Positions 16,783-25,133 of a stretch of 64,000 nucleotides of DNA are shown one piece after another. Below the pieces are notes generated by a model. The model was not told the origin of the DNA and searched no databases. It saw only the letters and a program-made list of their open reading frames with translations. Made by a program: the position numbers and the translations under genes. Numbering within the stretch: position 1 is the stretch's first letter; the number at the start of each line of letters is the position of its first letter. This DNA is from Caldicellulosiruptor obsidiansis OB47 (GTDB taxonomy: Bacteria; Bacillota; Thermoanaerobacteria; Caldicellulosiruptorales; Caldicellulosiruptoraceae), in contig NC_014392.1 of NCBI RefSeq assembly GCF_000145215.1, positions 1,310,001 through 1,374,000 on the forward strand, given 5' to 3'.

Positions 16783-16959
16783 TTTTACTTCTCCTCTCTC
16801 AATGTATCTTTGATTTTCTCAAAATATCTCTCGATTTCTTTAAATTTCGCTATCGAAACAAATAATATCATTCTTGATATTGCTATTATTGCTTTATTCT
16901 ACCATGCGAAGATTAAACTCAACCTACTTTTTGTATTAATTTAGATATTTTACCATATT
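16783..16959. other. AT-rich spacer upstream of the 410-residue protein gene
   Basis: No gene is seen. It holds the presumed promoter region of the 15550-16782 gene, and the edge of the IS110 element must lie near its right side, but no unambiguous terminal repeat could be read. Confidence 0.35.
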
Positions 16960-17140
16960 ACGGCGGGTTTTTACCCACAATAACCATGGCGTTTACCCTC
17001 TCATGTCTCTCAGGGTCTTTGCTTATTTGCCCTCAATTCCTTCGTCCCATCTACCATGGCGTGGAAGTCGGTTATGCTCGTATGCAGGGTCTTCGCCCTT
17101 ATGGGGGATGTACTCCGACCACCCGCTCTCATTTTTCAAT
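16960..17140 (-). ncRNA. Candidate bridge RNA of the IS110 element
   Basis: This non-coding arm is GC-richer than its surroundings and contains two similar modules. Each has, in minus-strand order, AGGGC, then AGACCCTG, then 18-22 variable bases, then ACGCCATGGT (17053-17104 and 16983-17036). AGGG/CCCT can pair in both. Upstream is a hairpin-rich lead; downstream is a GGGT/ACCC hairpin near 16966-16977. Bridge RNAs of IS110 recombinases carry two comparable loops, for target and donor DNA, with variable guide stretches inside a conserved frame. The match is structural inference; no covariance search was possible. Confidence 0.45.
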
Positions 17141-17355
17141 CTACCTATAAAAAATCATTTAATTCCTTTTTCCTTCACTTCTTACCCTCAACACATTCTC
17201 TATGATTTGAACTCCTACCAAAAGGGGCGCTTTGCTTCTTGACATGACTTTATTCCATTCGCAAAGCTAAGAAACTTTTACCCCTTCAGATGTGAATCAC
17301 TCAAACTATTGCTCCTACTTTAAACTAAGATTTCTCAAGTTATCTTTTTATTCTT

Positions 17356-18642
17356 TTACGCTGTTCTTGCTAATGTCTCTCTCTTTATATCGCTCAACAT
17401 CTTATTACCATCATACCTTATCCCTTTTTTCAAAATCGCATAAAATATCCTTATCAACTTACAGCAAAGCGCTATCAGTGATTGCTTCTTCTTCAATGGA
17501 TTGTTCTGCCGCGTTGTGTAATACATGTGCAGCTGTTTAAATTCTTCATTCTTTGCTACTATTGTAATCATGGCCCTGAACAAACTACTTCGAAGCCGCC
17601 CTCGCCCTCTTTTGCTTATACATGTCTGCCCCTTGTACTTGCCAGAACTATTCTCAATTATATTAAGACCAGCTAATTTCTGGATCTGTCTCGCATCCTC
17701 ATACCTCCTTATATCTCCAACCTCAGAAATAAACCCAACTGCTGTTTTTACACCAACACCTTTTATTTCAAGCAGCCTATCACCATTCGGCACATCTTTC
17801 AAAAGCTCTGCCATCTCACCTTCTATCTCTTCTACCTGCTTCTTTAAAAGCTCATATTCTTCAAGCAAATATTTTATCTCTTGTCTTGCCAGCTTTCTAC
17901 CTTCTTTTTTACCTATACTCCTTTTAGCAGTCTCTACTAAATCCATCGCCCTCCTGCGACTAATCGCACGTTTATCTACTTTGTCACGCCAGTACTCTAT
18001 AATCCCTTCTACTTCCTTTTCTATTACATCACTTGGCAATGGCATCTCTTTTAGGGTCAATAGCGCTACCTTGCCTTCCCAATCAGAAAATACCTCTAAA
18101 AACTCTGGAAAATAGATATCCAGCCAGTTGATTATTTGATTTTTTAAAACGTTCAGCTGTTTTTGTAGCCTTTCATATATGTTCATCGCTACTCTCATCT
18201 CAGCATATATACCCTCGGGTATATTTGGTTCTGTGTATCTTCCATCCTTCACAAGCATCGCTATCGTCTTCGGATCCTTTATATCGCTCTTTGTTGGTGT
18301 ATTATCATCGAGTTCTTTGCTCCTTTTTACGTGAAAAGGATTCACTAAAACCACTTTTATGCCATTCTCTCTTAAGTACTGCTCAAAGCACAGCCAGTAA
18401 TGCCCTGTAGGTTCTATCCCAACTATCATGTTGTCTTTGCCATTGGCTTTCATTATCTTATTTGCCCAATCCAAAAATTTTTCCATACCTTCTTTTCTAT
18501 TCTCAAACTCTATTCTCTTGCCAAGCTCCACTCCTCTAAAATCAAATGCTCTTCCAACATGCCTTTCCTTCGCTATGTCTACTCCTACAACTAAAGTTTT
18601 TTCTGTTACTTGTAATATCTTTTCATTTTGTGTATACTTCAA
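17356..18642 (-). CDS. IS110-family transposase (RNA-guided type recombinase)
   Basis: The start is a TTG at 18642 with GGAGG 8 bases upstream; a TTG at 18684 has no ribosome site. The 428-residue protein has the RuvC-like DEDD domain: Asp22 in VVGVDIAKE, Glu77 in GIEPTGHYW, and Asp120/Asp123 in TKSDIKDPKT. A coiled-coil stretch (about 245-282) follows. The C-terminal transposase_20 domain has the GVGVKTAVGFISEVGD helix-hairpin-helix and the serine region NSSGKYKGQ (Ser332/333), the likely nucleophile. All key residues are present, so it may be active. IS110 recombinases use a bridge RNA from the element's own non-coding end. Confidence 0.9.
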   Translation of the reverse strand: MKYTQNEKILQVTEKTLVVGVDIAKERHVGRAFDFRGVELGKRIEFENRKEGMEKFLDWANKIMKANGKDNMIVGIEPTGHYWLCFEQYLRENGIKVVLVNPFHVKRSKELDDNTPTKSDIKDPKTIAMLVKDGRYTEPNIPEGIYAEMRVAMNIYERLQKQLNVLKNQIINWLDIYFPEFLEVFSDWEGKVALLTLKEMPLPSDVIEKEVEGIIEYWRDKVDKRAISRRRAMDLVETAKRSIGKKEGRKLARQEIKYLLEEYELLKKQVEEIEGEMAELLKDVPNGDRLLEIKGVGVKTAVGFISEVGDIRRYEDARQIQKLAGLNIIENSSGKYKGQTCISKRGRGRLRSSLFRAMITIVAKNEEFKQLHMYYTTRQNNPLKKKQSLIALCCKLIRIFYAILKKGIRYDGNKMLSDIKRETLARTA

Positions 18643-18646
18643 AGAG

Positions 18647-18714
18647 GGTACCTCCTTTGTTGTGTTTTGTCGTAAGTTGTACAACTTACATTCTGTATTT
18701 TACCAGGAGGTACC
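18647..18714 (-). promoter_or_regulatory. Ribosome-site-sequestering inverted repeat with central palindrome
   Basis: GGAGGTACC at the transposase ribosome site (18647-18655, minus strand) has an exact complement upstream (18706-18714). Between them lies the perfect 18-base palindrome GTAAGTTGTACAACTTAC (18672-18689). Folding would hide the ribosome site. Confidence 0.55.
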
Positions 18715-18770
18715 TTATCTTTTCAAATCTCATTTTTCGTCATTTTCACTCATTTTCGTTCATTACAGGA

Positions 18771-19098
18771 ATGCTCGTTTCTATGATTTATATGATCTAA
18801 TTTTAAATTACCAAACGATACCTCTGTCTTTGCATAATTTGACGAATTCGCTGTAATTATCAGTCAATTTACATCCGTTATTGTATTTAGATGAATCTGA
18901 ATCGAATTTTTGAGCTCAAAATAGAATATTTCAGTGTTTTTAGGATGTTCAAGAAGTATCAAAACTACAACAAAACATAACTATCACCCCTGTTTTATAC
19001 ATATATTTCAAAAACATAGTTATTTATGCTAAACATGTTTATCATTCTTATTCAATTTCTCTTCCTTATTAAAACAATTTTTATTGATAAACCTTTCT
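18771..19098. other. Gene-free stretch
   Basis: AT-rich, with no coding frame, hairpin terminator or repeat that I can support. It joins the IS110 element to the decayed blaI copy C. Confidence 0.4.
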
Positions 19099-19170
19099 TC
19101 ACTCCCATTTAATGTTTTTTAATCTCACCTCTAACTCTGCTTTTAATGGCTTTAATAAATCCTTTTTCAT
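19099..19170 (-). pseudogene. Decayed blaI remnant (copy C)
   Basis: A 23-codon frame reads MKKDLLKPLKAELEV, then RLKNIKWE and stop. It matches the first 15 codons of blaI joined by a deletion to the segment before its recognition helix. The promoter upstream is intact. Nothing of blaR1 remains nearby. Confidence 0.75.
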
Positions 19171-19187
19171 TTTTACATTACTCTCTT

Positions 19188-19239
19188 TTACAATTGTAAT
19201 TACATATATATTTTACAATAGTAAAAACTAATTTGTAAA
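19188..19239 (-). promoter_or_regulatory. blaI-type promoter with operators (copy C)
   Basis: TTTACA (19234-19239) and TAAAAT (19210-19215) with an 18-base spacer match copies A and B. The proximal dyad here is the clean TTACAATTGTAATTACA. Confidence 0.6.
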
Positions 19240-19308
19240 GAGGTTTTTGAAAAGCTTTTTGGAGATTTTTATACAAAAAAATTCAAGCCTAAACATGTCT
19301 TTCTATTC

Positions 19309-19520
19309 TTCTATGCCGAAAATTAGTTATTAGAACTTATAATATAATATTTTACCAAAAAATTGAGAGAATGTGCTTATTTTTTTGTCTGATCTTACAA
19401 TTGTATGGTTTCTACATACGTGGTATAATAATGATAAAATAAATAAACCACTCAAGAGGTGAGTCGAAAATGTTTGAAAATTAATGGGTAAAATTGTAAA
19501 TAGGGATTATATTTTTAATC
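19309..19520 (+). repeat. Promoter-leader repeat, copy 2
   Basis: This is the counterpart of 5349-5560. Shared elements in order are ATGCCGAAAATT, a T-run, the TTACAATTGTA palindrome, GTGGTATAAT, CTCAAGAGGTGAGT and a four-codon mini-ORF. Confidence 0.7.
19395..19429 (+). promoter_or_regulatory. Promoter with TTACAATTGTA operator-like palindrome, copy 2
   Basis: TTGTAT (19401-19406) and TATAAT (19424-19429) are 17 bases apart; the palindrome is at 19395-19405. A GAGGTGAG site and mini-ORF ATG TTT GAA AAT TAA follow at about 19470-19484. It drives the genes from 19652 onward. Confidence 0.5.
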
Positions 19521-19651
19521 TCAGTCGTTCACAAAAATAAAAGTTAGAGGATGATTATTAAATTATTTACAGTTTAAAATACTTGATAATGCTCATATTG
19601 AGCGTTTCTGCAAAAGGCTAAAAAACAATAATTATTTTTGGAGGGTTATGC

Positions 19652-20185
19652 ATGAAAAAAATGTTTTGTTTGGTAATTTACCTTTGGATATGTATACTTT
19701 CGAATGCATTTATTTTTGCAGCTTCGCAAACACAAGAAGATATCCAAAGCCTCTCTCAGTCAACAGTAGATATCGATGAGAAAAATCAACTCTTCGGAGT
19801 TAATCCTCCAAGCTCTTCAAATCAAACTGTGAACTTAGACCGAGAAAGTTATAACGGTACTGTAGTATGGGCATCAGGGATATTATATAGTGACAAGTGG
19901 GTTAAAACAAGTGGCAATACTATTAAAATTGATGCTTGCTTTGGAATGTATTTAAATAAGTCAGATGCTATCAATAGGACAAATCCTTTAAGCAATGCTT
20001 ACGCATCTATTCCAGTATACTTATTGGATAGTTCAGGGAAGAAAACATCCCCTCAATATATTATTACTAATAAAGGTTGGCAAACTATTTCTTTTTCTGT
20101 AACTCCAAATAAAGATTATTATATTGAGTTTAATTTTAATACTGGTTATTATGCGTCAGGAGACTTTATAGTATACAAGCCTTGA
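19652..20185 (+). CDS. Secreted beta-sandwich-like protein, function unknown
   Basis: The 177-residue product has a signal peptide (residues 1-24, ending FIFAASQ). The mature part has strand segments with aromatic and Asn/Gly turns (NGTVVWASGILYSD, ASIPVYLLDSSGKK, DYYIEFNFNTGYY) that suggest a single beta-sandwich. I recognise no family. GGAGGG precedes the ATG. It is followed by a VanZ-like gene and a broken secreted-protein gene, all downstream of the promoter at 19395. Confidence 0.65.
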   Translation: MKKMFCLVIYLWICILSNAFIFAASQTQEDIQSLSQSTVDIDEKNQLFGVNPPSSSNQTVNLDRESYNGTVVWASGILYSDKWVKTSGNTIKIDACFGMYLNKSDAINRTNPLSNAYASIPVYLLDSSGKKTSPQYIITNKGWQTISFSVTPNKDYYIEFNFNTGYYASGDFIVYKP

Positions 20186-20254
20186 TTTATTATAAAAGTT
20201 ATGAAAATATAGAAGACTTAAATTTCAATCTTTTATACTGAAGGAATACAGGTA

Positions 20255-20773
20255 ATGCTTCAAAAGTATAAGCAAAGAGCTGTAAAGATTATTTTCGATG
20301 GATATATATTTGTAGTTATGATAATTACACAATTTCCAATCAAATTGCCATTTAAAATAGACATTACTAAAGTACAGTATAACTTAGTTCCATTTTATTT
20401 TTTAATAAAGAGAATTGAAGCATTAAGAGAAGCATCAAGAGCAGGGTATAATATAAAAGAATACTTACTACCTACTTTTGAAATAATATTTGAAACTTTT
20501 GGGTATAATATTATTTTATTTTTACCATTCGGCTTTTTGCTACCAATAATAAGGAAAGATTGCTCATTAAAAAAAGTAACATATTATAGTTTTTCATTTT
20601 CTTTATGCATAGAAGTATTGCAGTTAATTAGTATGATAGTGACAAACAATTCTGGCAGATGTTTTGACATAGACGACATTATAGCGAATACAATAGGCGG
20701 AATTATGGGATTTTACTTTTGTATTATTAGTAAAAGATTATTGATGCTTATATTCAAGGGAGTTGATTTGTAA
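20255..20773 (+). CDS. VanZ-family membrane protein
   Basis: The 172-residue integral membrane protein has the VanZ-family marks NIILFLPFGFLLP in the middle and FDIDDIIANTIGGIMGF near the end, with about four membrane helices. VanZ itself raises teicoplanin resistance by an unclear route, and relatives occur widely in Firmicutes without glycopeptide clusters, probably acting at the envelope. The ribosome site is modest (AAGGAA). Its stop overlaps the ATG of the next, broken gene (TAATG). Confidence 0.8.
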   Translation: MLQKYKQRAVKIIFDGYIFVVMIITQFPIKLPFKIDITKVQYNLVPFYFLIKRIEALREASRAGYNIKEYLLPTFEIIFETFGYNIILFLPFGFLLPIIRKDCSLKKVTYYSFSFSLCIEVLQLISMIVTNNSGRCFDIDDIIANTIGGIMGFYFCIISKRLLMLIFKGVDL

Positions 20774-21046
20774 TGCAAATTAGAAAAATCAATAATTGTA
20801 AAATTCTGTAAATAACAGTATTAATTTCACTTCTGGTGTTATTTCCTATTCTGTACAACTTGAATATTGTTGCTGCTGAAAATACATCTAATAAACAACA
20901 AAAGTAGTATAATAAATTTAAAAACGGAAATTATTCCATCTCAAAATGAGGAAAAGATAAGAAAAAATTATTTTTCAAATGGTGGCTTTGAAGAAATTTA
21001 TATCGACAAAAATACTAAAACCAAAAATGATTCGTATTTAATATAA
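20773..21046 (+). pseudogene. Broken gene for a small secreted protein
   Basis: From the ATG at 20773, overlapping the VanZ stop, the frame meets TAA at codon 13. It then reads a good signal peptide (VLISLLVLFPILYNLNIVAAEN) and stops again near 20908. A shifted frame continues (NLKTEIIPSQNEEK and GGFEEIYIDKNTK) to 21046. At least one stop mutation and one frameshift have killed it. Confidence 0.55.
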
Positions 21047-21083
21047 TGTATAACGATGCAGAAATTAGAATTAACACATAAAA

Positions 21084-21148
21084 AAGCTCCCTTTTCTTGG
21101 CATTTATTTTTATAATTCGTGAGCTATATAGCCAAGACAGGGGAGCTT
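21084..21148 (-). terminator. Terminator of aroB, possibly bidirectional
   Basis: The outer stem AAGCTCCC/GGGGAGCTT and inner stem CTTGGC/GCCAAG are followed by six T on the minus strand. It marks the right-hand limit of the island. Confidence 0.75.
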
Positions 21149-21176
21149 CTTCTTGACTTTGTCAGACTGAGGCATT

Positions 21177-22262
21177 TTAAGATAAAACAATTTTTTCGAA
21201 CTTATCAAGTGCCTCATATAAAATATCTTCATTAATTTCGTAACCTAACACATAATCACATACATCCTTCAATAAAACAACTCTTATAGAAGAACTTATA
21301 TTTTTCTTATCATACTTCATAATTGAGATAATTTGGCTCTTCTCAAATCTTTGAGGAAGTTTTACACTATTCTTCTCCAAAATTCTTATTAAAAAATCTA
21401 AGTTTGACAAATCAAAATTAAATAGAATGTTTGAAAGTATCATCTCAGCAACCATTCCCAAAATAACGAATATACCATGAGAAAAATAGTAATTGTAATA
21501 CGTCTCTAGTGCATGACCTACTGTGTGACCAAAATTCAGAACTTCTCTCAAAAATGATTCTTTTTCATCCTTTTCAACAATTTTGACTTTACAGTTAATA
21601 GATTTCTTTATCAACTGCATAGAAAGTATTTTATCTTGAAAAATCTCAAAAACATCATTTTCAAATCTCTTTTTCATATCCAATATACTTTTGTCCAAGG
21701 TAAAACCATATTTTATTATTTCACCAAAACCAGATAAAACTTCGCTTTTTGGAAGTGTTCCTAAAAACTGAGGGCAAATTATTATCATCTCAGGTTGATA
21801 AAATGTTCCAATCTGGTTCTTATAGGATTTATAATTAATTCCAGTCTTACCACCAATACTACTATCAACCATTGAAAGAAGAGTTGTTGGAATGTGAATG
21901 AGCCTTACACCACGTTTATATGTAGATGCTATAAACCCTACTACATCCCCAACAACCCCGCCACCGATTGCAATAAACAAAGCTCTTCTATCCACATTTC
22001 TATCCAAAAGATAATCAATGGCTTTCAGGTAAGACTCTATTGACTTTGATTCCTCACCTTTATCAAAAAGATAAAGGTAAGAGTGCTGCAGGCTATCAAT
22101 AAAATCTTTATAAATCCTGTAGACCAACCTATCAGTAAATATTACAAGATTTGAGCAGTTAAAAGATAAAATATATTCTCTAATTTTTTCTATTCTCTCA
22201 ACAAAAACAATTGGAATATTTTTTTCATCCCTCTTTAAATTTAAGTAAATCCTATCTTCCAT
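21177..22262 (-). CDS. aroB: 3-dehydroquinate synthase
   Basis: This enzyme makes the first ring of the shikimate pathway from DAHP with NAD and a divalent metal. The 361-residue protein shows IGGGVVGDVVGFIASTYKRG, IPTTLLSMVDSSIGGKTGIN, GEIIKYG and the metal-ligand motif NFGHTVGHALE. The ATG at 22262 is preferred over one 9 bases upstream that overlaps the ribosome site. It is transcribed separately from ileS, as a terminator lies between. AroH chorismate mutase, further along the pathway, is encoded at 46789-47169. Confidence 0.93.
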   Translation of the reverse strand: MEDRIYLNLKRDEKNIPIVFVERIEKIREYILSFNCSNLVIFTDRLVYRIYKDFIDSLQHSYLYLFDKGEESKSIESYLKAIDYLLDRNVDRRALFIAIGGGVVGDVVGFIASTYKRGVRLIHIPTTLLSMVDSSIGGKTGINYKSYKNQIGTFYQPEMIIICPQFLGTLPKSEVLSGFGEIIKYGFTLDKSILDMKKRFENDVFEIFQDKILSMQLIKKSINCKVKIVEKDEKESFLREVLNFGHTVGHALETYYNYYFSHGIFVILGMVAEMILSNILFNFDLSNLDFLIRILEKNSVKLPQRFEKSQIISIMKYDKKNISSSIRVVLLKDVCDYVLGYEINEDILYEALDKFEKIVLS

Positions 22263-22294
22263 CCTACCCATCCTTTTTGTAAATTTTATAAAAT

Positions 22295-22339
22295 AAAAGA
22301 CAAGCCGGCACTTGTTATAATACCGGCTTTGTCTTTTTT
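22295..22339 (-). terminator. Terminator of ileS
   Basis: The long stem AAGACAAAGCCGG with its complement CCGGCTTGTCTT is followed by a T-run on the minus strand, directly after the ileS stop. Confidence 0.8.
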
Positions 22340-22342
22340 ATG

Positions 22343-25105
22343 TTATTTACCTTTTAAAACCTCATAGCATCTCGGACATACATTTAAACTTTCTTCATTC
22401 TTTCCAACCATTGTATCGAATTTCCAACATCGTTCACACTTTGAACCATCAGCCTTGTAAACTTCTACTTTCATTTGGTCGCTGTCGCCTTCTTCAACCT
22501 CAAGTTGGGAAACAATTAGCACTTCCTGAATGATGTCTTTGTTTTCTTCTATAAACCTCTTATTAATGCCTTTTGCAAAAATCTTTACTTTGCTGTCCAG
22601 TGAACTTCCAATAAGCTTTTCATTTCTTGCAATCTCAAGCTGTTTTGCAACAATGTCTTTTATTTCAATTATCTTATCCCACTTTTCTCTCAAGGTTTCA
22701 TCTTTCAATATACCTTCGTTAACCTTTGGCCAGCTTGTTAAAAATACTGATTCAACGTTTTCTTCTTTGTAAGCAATATTCTGCCAAATTTCCTCTGCTG
22801 TGAAAGACAAAATTGGTGCAATTAGTTTTGTGAGCGCAACAAGTATTTCATACATGACAGTCTGTGCAGCTCTTCTGTCAAGACTTTCACTTTTTGACGC
22901 ATAAAGCCTATCTTTGTTTATATCAAGATACAGATTGCTCATATCAATTACACAGAAGTTATGAACAAGATGATATACCTGATTATAATCATATTCTTCA
23001 TATGCTTTTGTCACCTTTTCAATCAATGTATACAGCCTTTGTAGTGCCCACTTATCAATCTCTTTCAAGTTTTCATATCCTACCTTGTCTGTCTTTGGGT
23101 TAAAGTCATAAAGATTACCAAGCAAGAATCTTGCTGTGTTTCTTATCTTTCTATAAATTTCTGTTAGCTGTTTTATAATATCCTTTGAAATTCTCATATC
23201 AGTTGTGTAGTCAGCTGAAACACACCACAGTCTTAATATATCTGCTCCAAACTCATCAATAATGTCAAATGGTGATATTACATTTCCCTCTGATTTTGAC
23301 ATTTTTTTGCCTTCGCCATCAACAACAAAACCATGTGTGAGTACAATCTTATAAGGTGCTCTTCCTTTTGTTGCAACAGCTGTCAAAAGCGATGACTGGA
23401 ACCATCCTCTATATTGGTCGTTCCCTTCTAAGTACATATCACATGGCCACTCTAAATCTTCTCTGCTTTCTAAAACATAAGCATGAGAAGAGCCTGAGTC
23501 AAACCACACATCCATGATGTCGGTTTCTTTTTCGAACTCGCTACAGCCACAAACAGGACACTTTGCACCTTCTGGCAAAAGTTCTTTGACATCCTTAGAA
23601 AACCAAGCATCAGAACCTTCTTTTTCAAATATTTTTGCTATGTGTTCAATTGTTTCATCTGTAATTAGCTCTTTTCTGCAATCTTTGCAATAGAAGATTG
23701 GAATTGGCACACCCCAAATTCTCTGTCTTGAGATACACCAGTCTTGCCTGTCTGCAATCATATTGTAAATTCTATCTCTTCCCCACTCTGGTACCCACTT
23801 AACGCTGTCTACAGCTTTTAAAGCCTCTTCTCTGAAACCTTTTACTGAAGCAAACCATTGCTCAGTTGCTCTGAATATAACAGGATTTTTACATCTCCAG
23901 CAATGCGGGTATTGGTGAGTTATCTTTTCGACACCAAGAAGATTACCTGAGTTTTCTAATTCCTTTGCAATCTCTTTGTTTGAATCTTCATAAAAGAGAC
24001 CTGCAAACTTGCCAGCCTCTTTAGTCAAATATCCTTTATTATCAACTGGAACAATTACAGGTATATTATACTTTTGGCAAACCTCAAAGTCCTCTTCACC
24101 ATGTCCTGGTGCTGTGTGAACACAACCTGTTCCTGCTTCTAAAGTTACATGCTCGCCTAAAATTACTAAAGAAGTTCTGTCTAAAAACGGATGTTTGCAT
24201 TTTACATATTCTAAATCTTTGCCTTTAAACCTTGCAATCTCATGGTACTGCTCAATTTTATTTGTCTTCATTACTCTTTCTACAAGCTCAGATGCCACAA
24301 CTAATATTTCATTTCCAATATCAATCAAACTATAATCAAAATCAGCATTTAAGGCAATTGCAAGGTTACCCGGAAGAGTCCATGTTGTGGTTGTCCAAAT
24401 TACAATGTATACCTTTTTATCTCCTATGGGCAAATTTGAAAACAACCCTTTGTCATCGATCACTTCAAACTTAACATAAATAGAGTATGTCCTATCCTCT
24501 TGATACTCAATCTCTGCTTCCGCCAGTGCAGTTTCGCAAGACGGACACCAGTAAACAGGTTTTAGACCTTTATAGATATAACCTTTTTTAGCCATTTCTC
24601 CAAATACACGAACCTGTCTTGCCTCAAACTTTGGGTCTAAAGTCATGTAAGGATTTTCCCATTCACCAAACACGCCAAGTCTTTTGAACTGTTGTCTTTG
24701 GATGTCAATATAGCTGAGGGCAAACTCTTTACACTTTTTCCTAAACTCTACTGGGTTGACTTCATGCCTGTTTACTCCAAGCTTTTTGATAACCTGCTGC
24801 TCGATCGGAAGACCGTGTGTGTCCCAGCCAGGAATATAAGGTGTGTAATAGCCCTGCAACGATTTGTATTTATTTACTATGTCTTTTAAAACTTTGTTTA
24901 GGGCATGTCCTAAATGAATGTCGCCGTTTGCGTAAGGTGGTCCGTCATGAAGGATAAACTTTTTATTGTTTTTATTTTTTTCAAGCATTTTTTTAAAGAT
25001 GTCATTTTCGTACCAAAACTTTAAAAATTGAGGTTCTCTTTGCGCCAAGTTTGCTCTCATTGGAAAATCGGTTTTTGGCAAGTTCAATGTTTGACTCCAG
25101 TCCAT
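22343..25105 (-). CDS. ileS: Isoleucyl-tRNA synthetase
   Basis: This class I synthetase charges tRNA-Ile. It has the HIGH-type motif HLGHALN near residue 58, KMSKSEGN near residue 590, the editing domain between, and C-terminal zinc cysteines (CERCW and CPRCY). The start at 25105 gives the family's usual N-terminus MDWSQTLNLPKTDFPMRA, 920 residues, with an AGGGGG site 12 bases away; a start at 25141 would overlap divIVA. It closes the ylm-divIVA operon. No T-box leader was seen, as expected for a gene inside an operon. Confidence 0.95.
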   Translation of the reverse strand: MDWSQTLNLPKTDFPMRANLAQREPQFLKFWYENDIFKKMLEKNKNNKKFILHDGPPYANGDIHLGHALNKVLKDIVNKYKSLQGYYTPYIPGWDTHGLPIEQQVIKKLGVNRHEVNPVEFRKKCKEFALSYIDIQRQQFKRLGVFGEWENPYMTLDPKFEARQVRVFGEMAKKGYIYKGLKPVYWCPSCETALAEAEIEYQEDRTYSIYVKFEVIDDKGLFSNLPIGDKKVYIVIWTTTTWTLPGNLAIALNADFDYSLIDIGNEILVVASELVERVMKTNKIEQYHEIARFKGKDLEYVKCKHPFLDRTSLVILGEHVTLEAGTGCVHTAPGHGEEDFEVCQKYNIPVIVPVDNKGYLTKEAGKFAGLFYEDSNKEIAKELENSGNLLGVEKITHQYPHCWRCKNPVIFRATEQWFASVKGFREEALKAVDSVKWVPEWGRDRIYNMIADRQDWCISRQRIWGVPIPIFYCKDCRKELITDETIEHIAKIFEKEGSDAWFSKDVKELLPEGAKCPVCGCSEFEKETDIMDVWFDSGSSHAYVLESREDLEWPCDMYLEGNDQYRGWFQSSLLTAVATKGRAPYKIVLTHGFVVDGEGKKMSKSEGNVISPFDIIDEFGADILRLWCVSADYTTDMRISKDIIKQLTEIYRKIRNTARFLLGNLYDFNPKTDKVGYENLKEIDKWALQRLYTLIEKVTKAYEEYDYNQVYHLVHNFCVIDMSNLYLDINKDRLYASKSESLDRRAAQTVMYEILVALTKLIAPILSFTAEEIWQNIAYKEENVESVFLTSWPKVNEGILKDETLREKWDKIIEIKDIVAKQLEIARNEKLIGSSLDSKVKIFAKGINKRFIEENKDIIQEVLIVSQLEVEEGDSDQMKVEVYKADGSKCERCWKFDTMVGKNEESLNVCPRCYEVLKGK

Positions 25106-25133
25106 CTTATGTTTCATCCCCCTGCTAAAAATG

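Larger units (their letters stand above)
16930..18770 (-). mobile_element. IS110-family insertion sequence
   Basis: One transposase gene (17356-18642) is flanked by a long, more GC-rich, structured non-coding arm downstream (about 16960-17290) and a short arm upstream (18643-18770). The upstream arm carries several copies of a TCATTTTC-like motif. IS110 elements make no flanking target duplications, so the ends are approximate. The long arm 3' of the transposase fits the IS1111-type arrangement. The element probably sits between promoter copy C and its cargo gene. Confidence 0.65.

Noticed and set aside
17003-17242. Open frame of about 79 codons on the + strand in the IS110 non-coding arm
   Set aside because: No ribosome site and an unlikely composition; the region is better explained as a structured RNA-coding arm.
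17525-18856. Several long + strand frames across the IS110 transposase gene
   Set aside because: They are antisense shadows of the well-supported transposase, with leucine/serine-rich composition typical of such shadows.
20255-20773. VanZ-like gene as evidence of a glycopeptide-resistance cluster
   Set aside because: No vanHAX or vanRS homologues nearby; VanZ-family proteins are widespread without resistance.
22263-22342. T-box leader near ileS
   Set aside because: This gap is downstream of ileS and is explained by its terminator; upstream of ileS there is only a short gap after divIVA.
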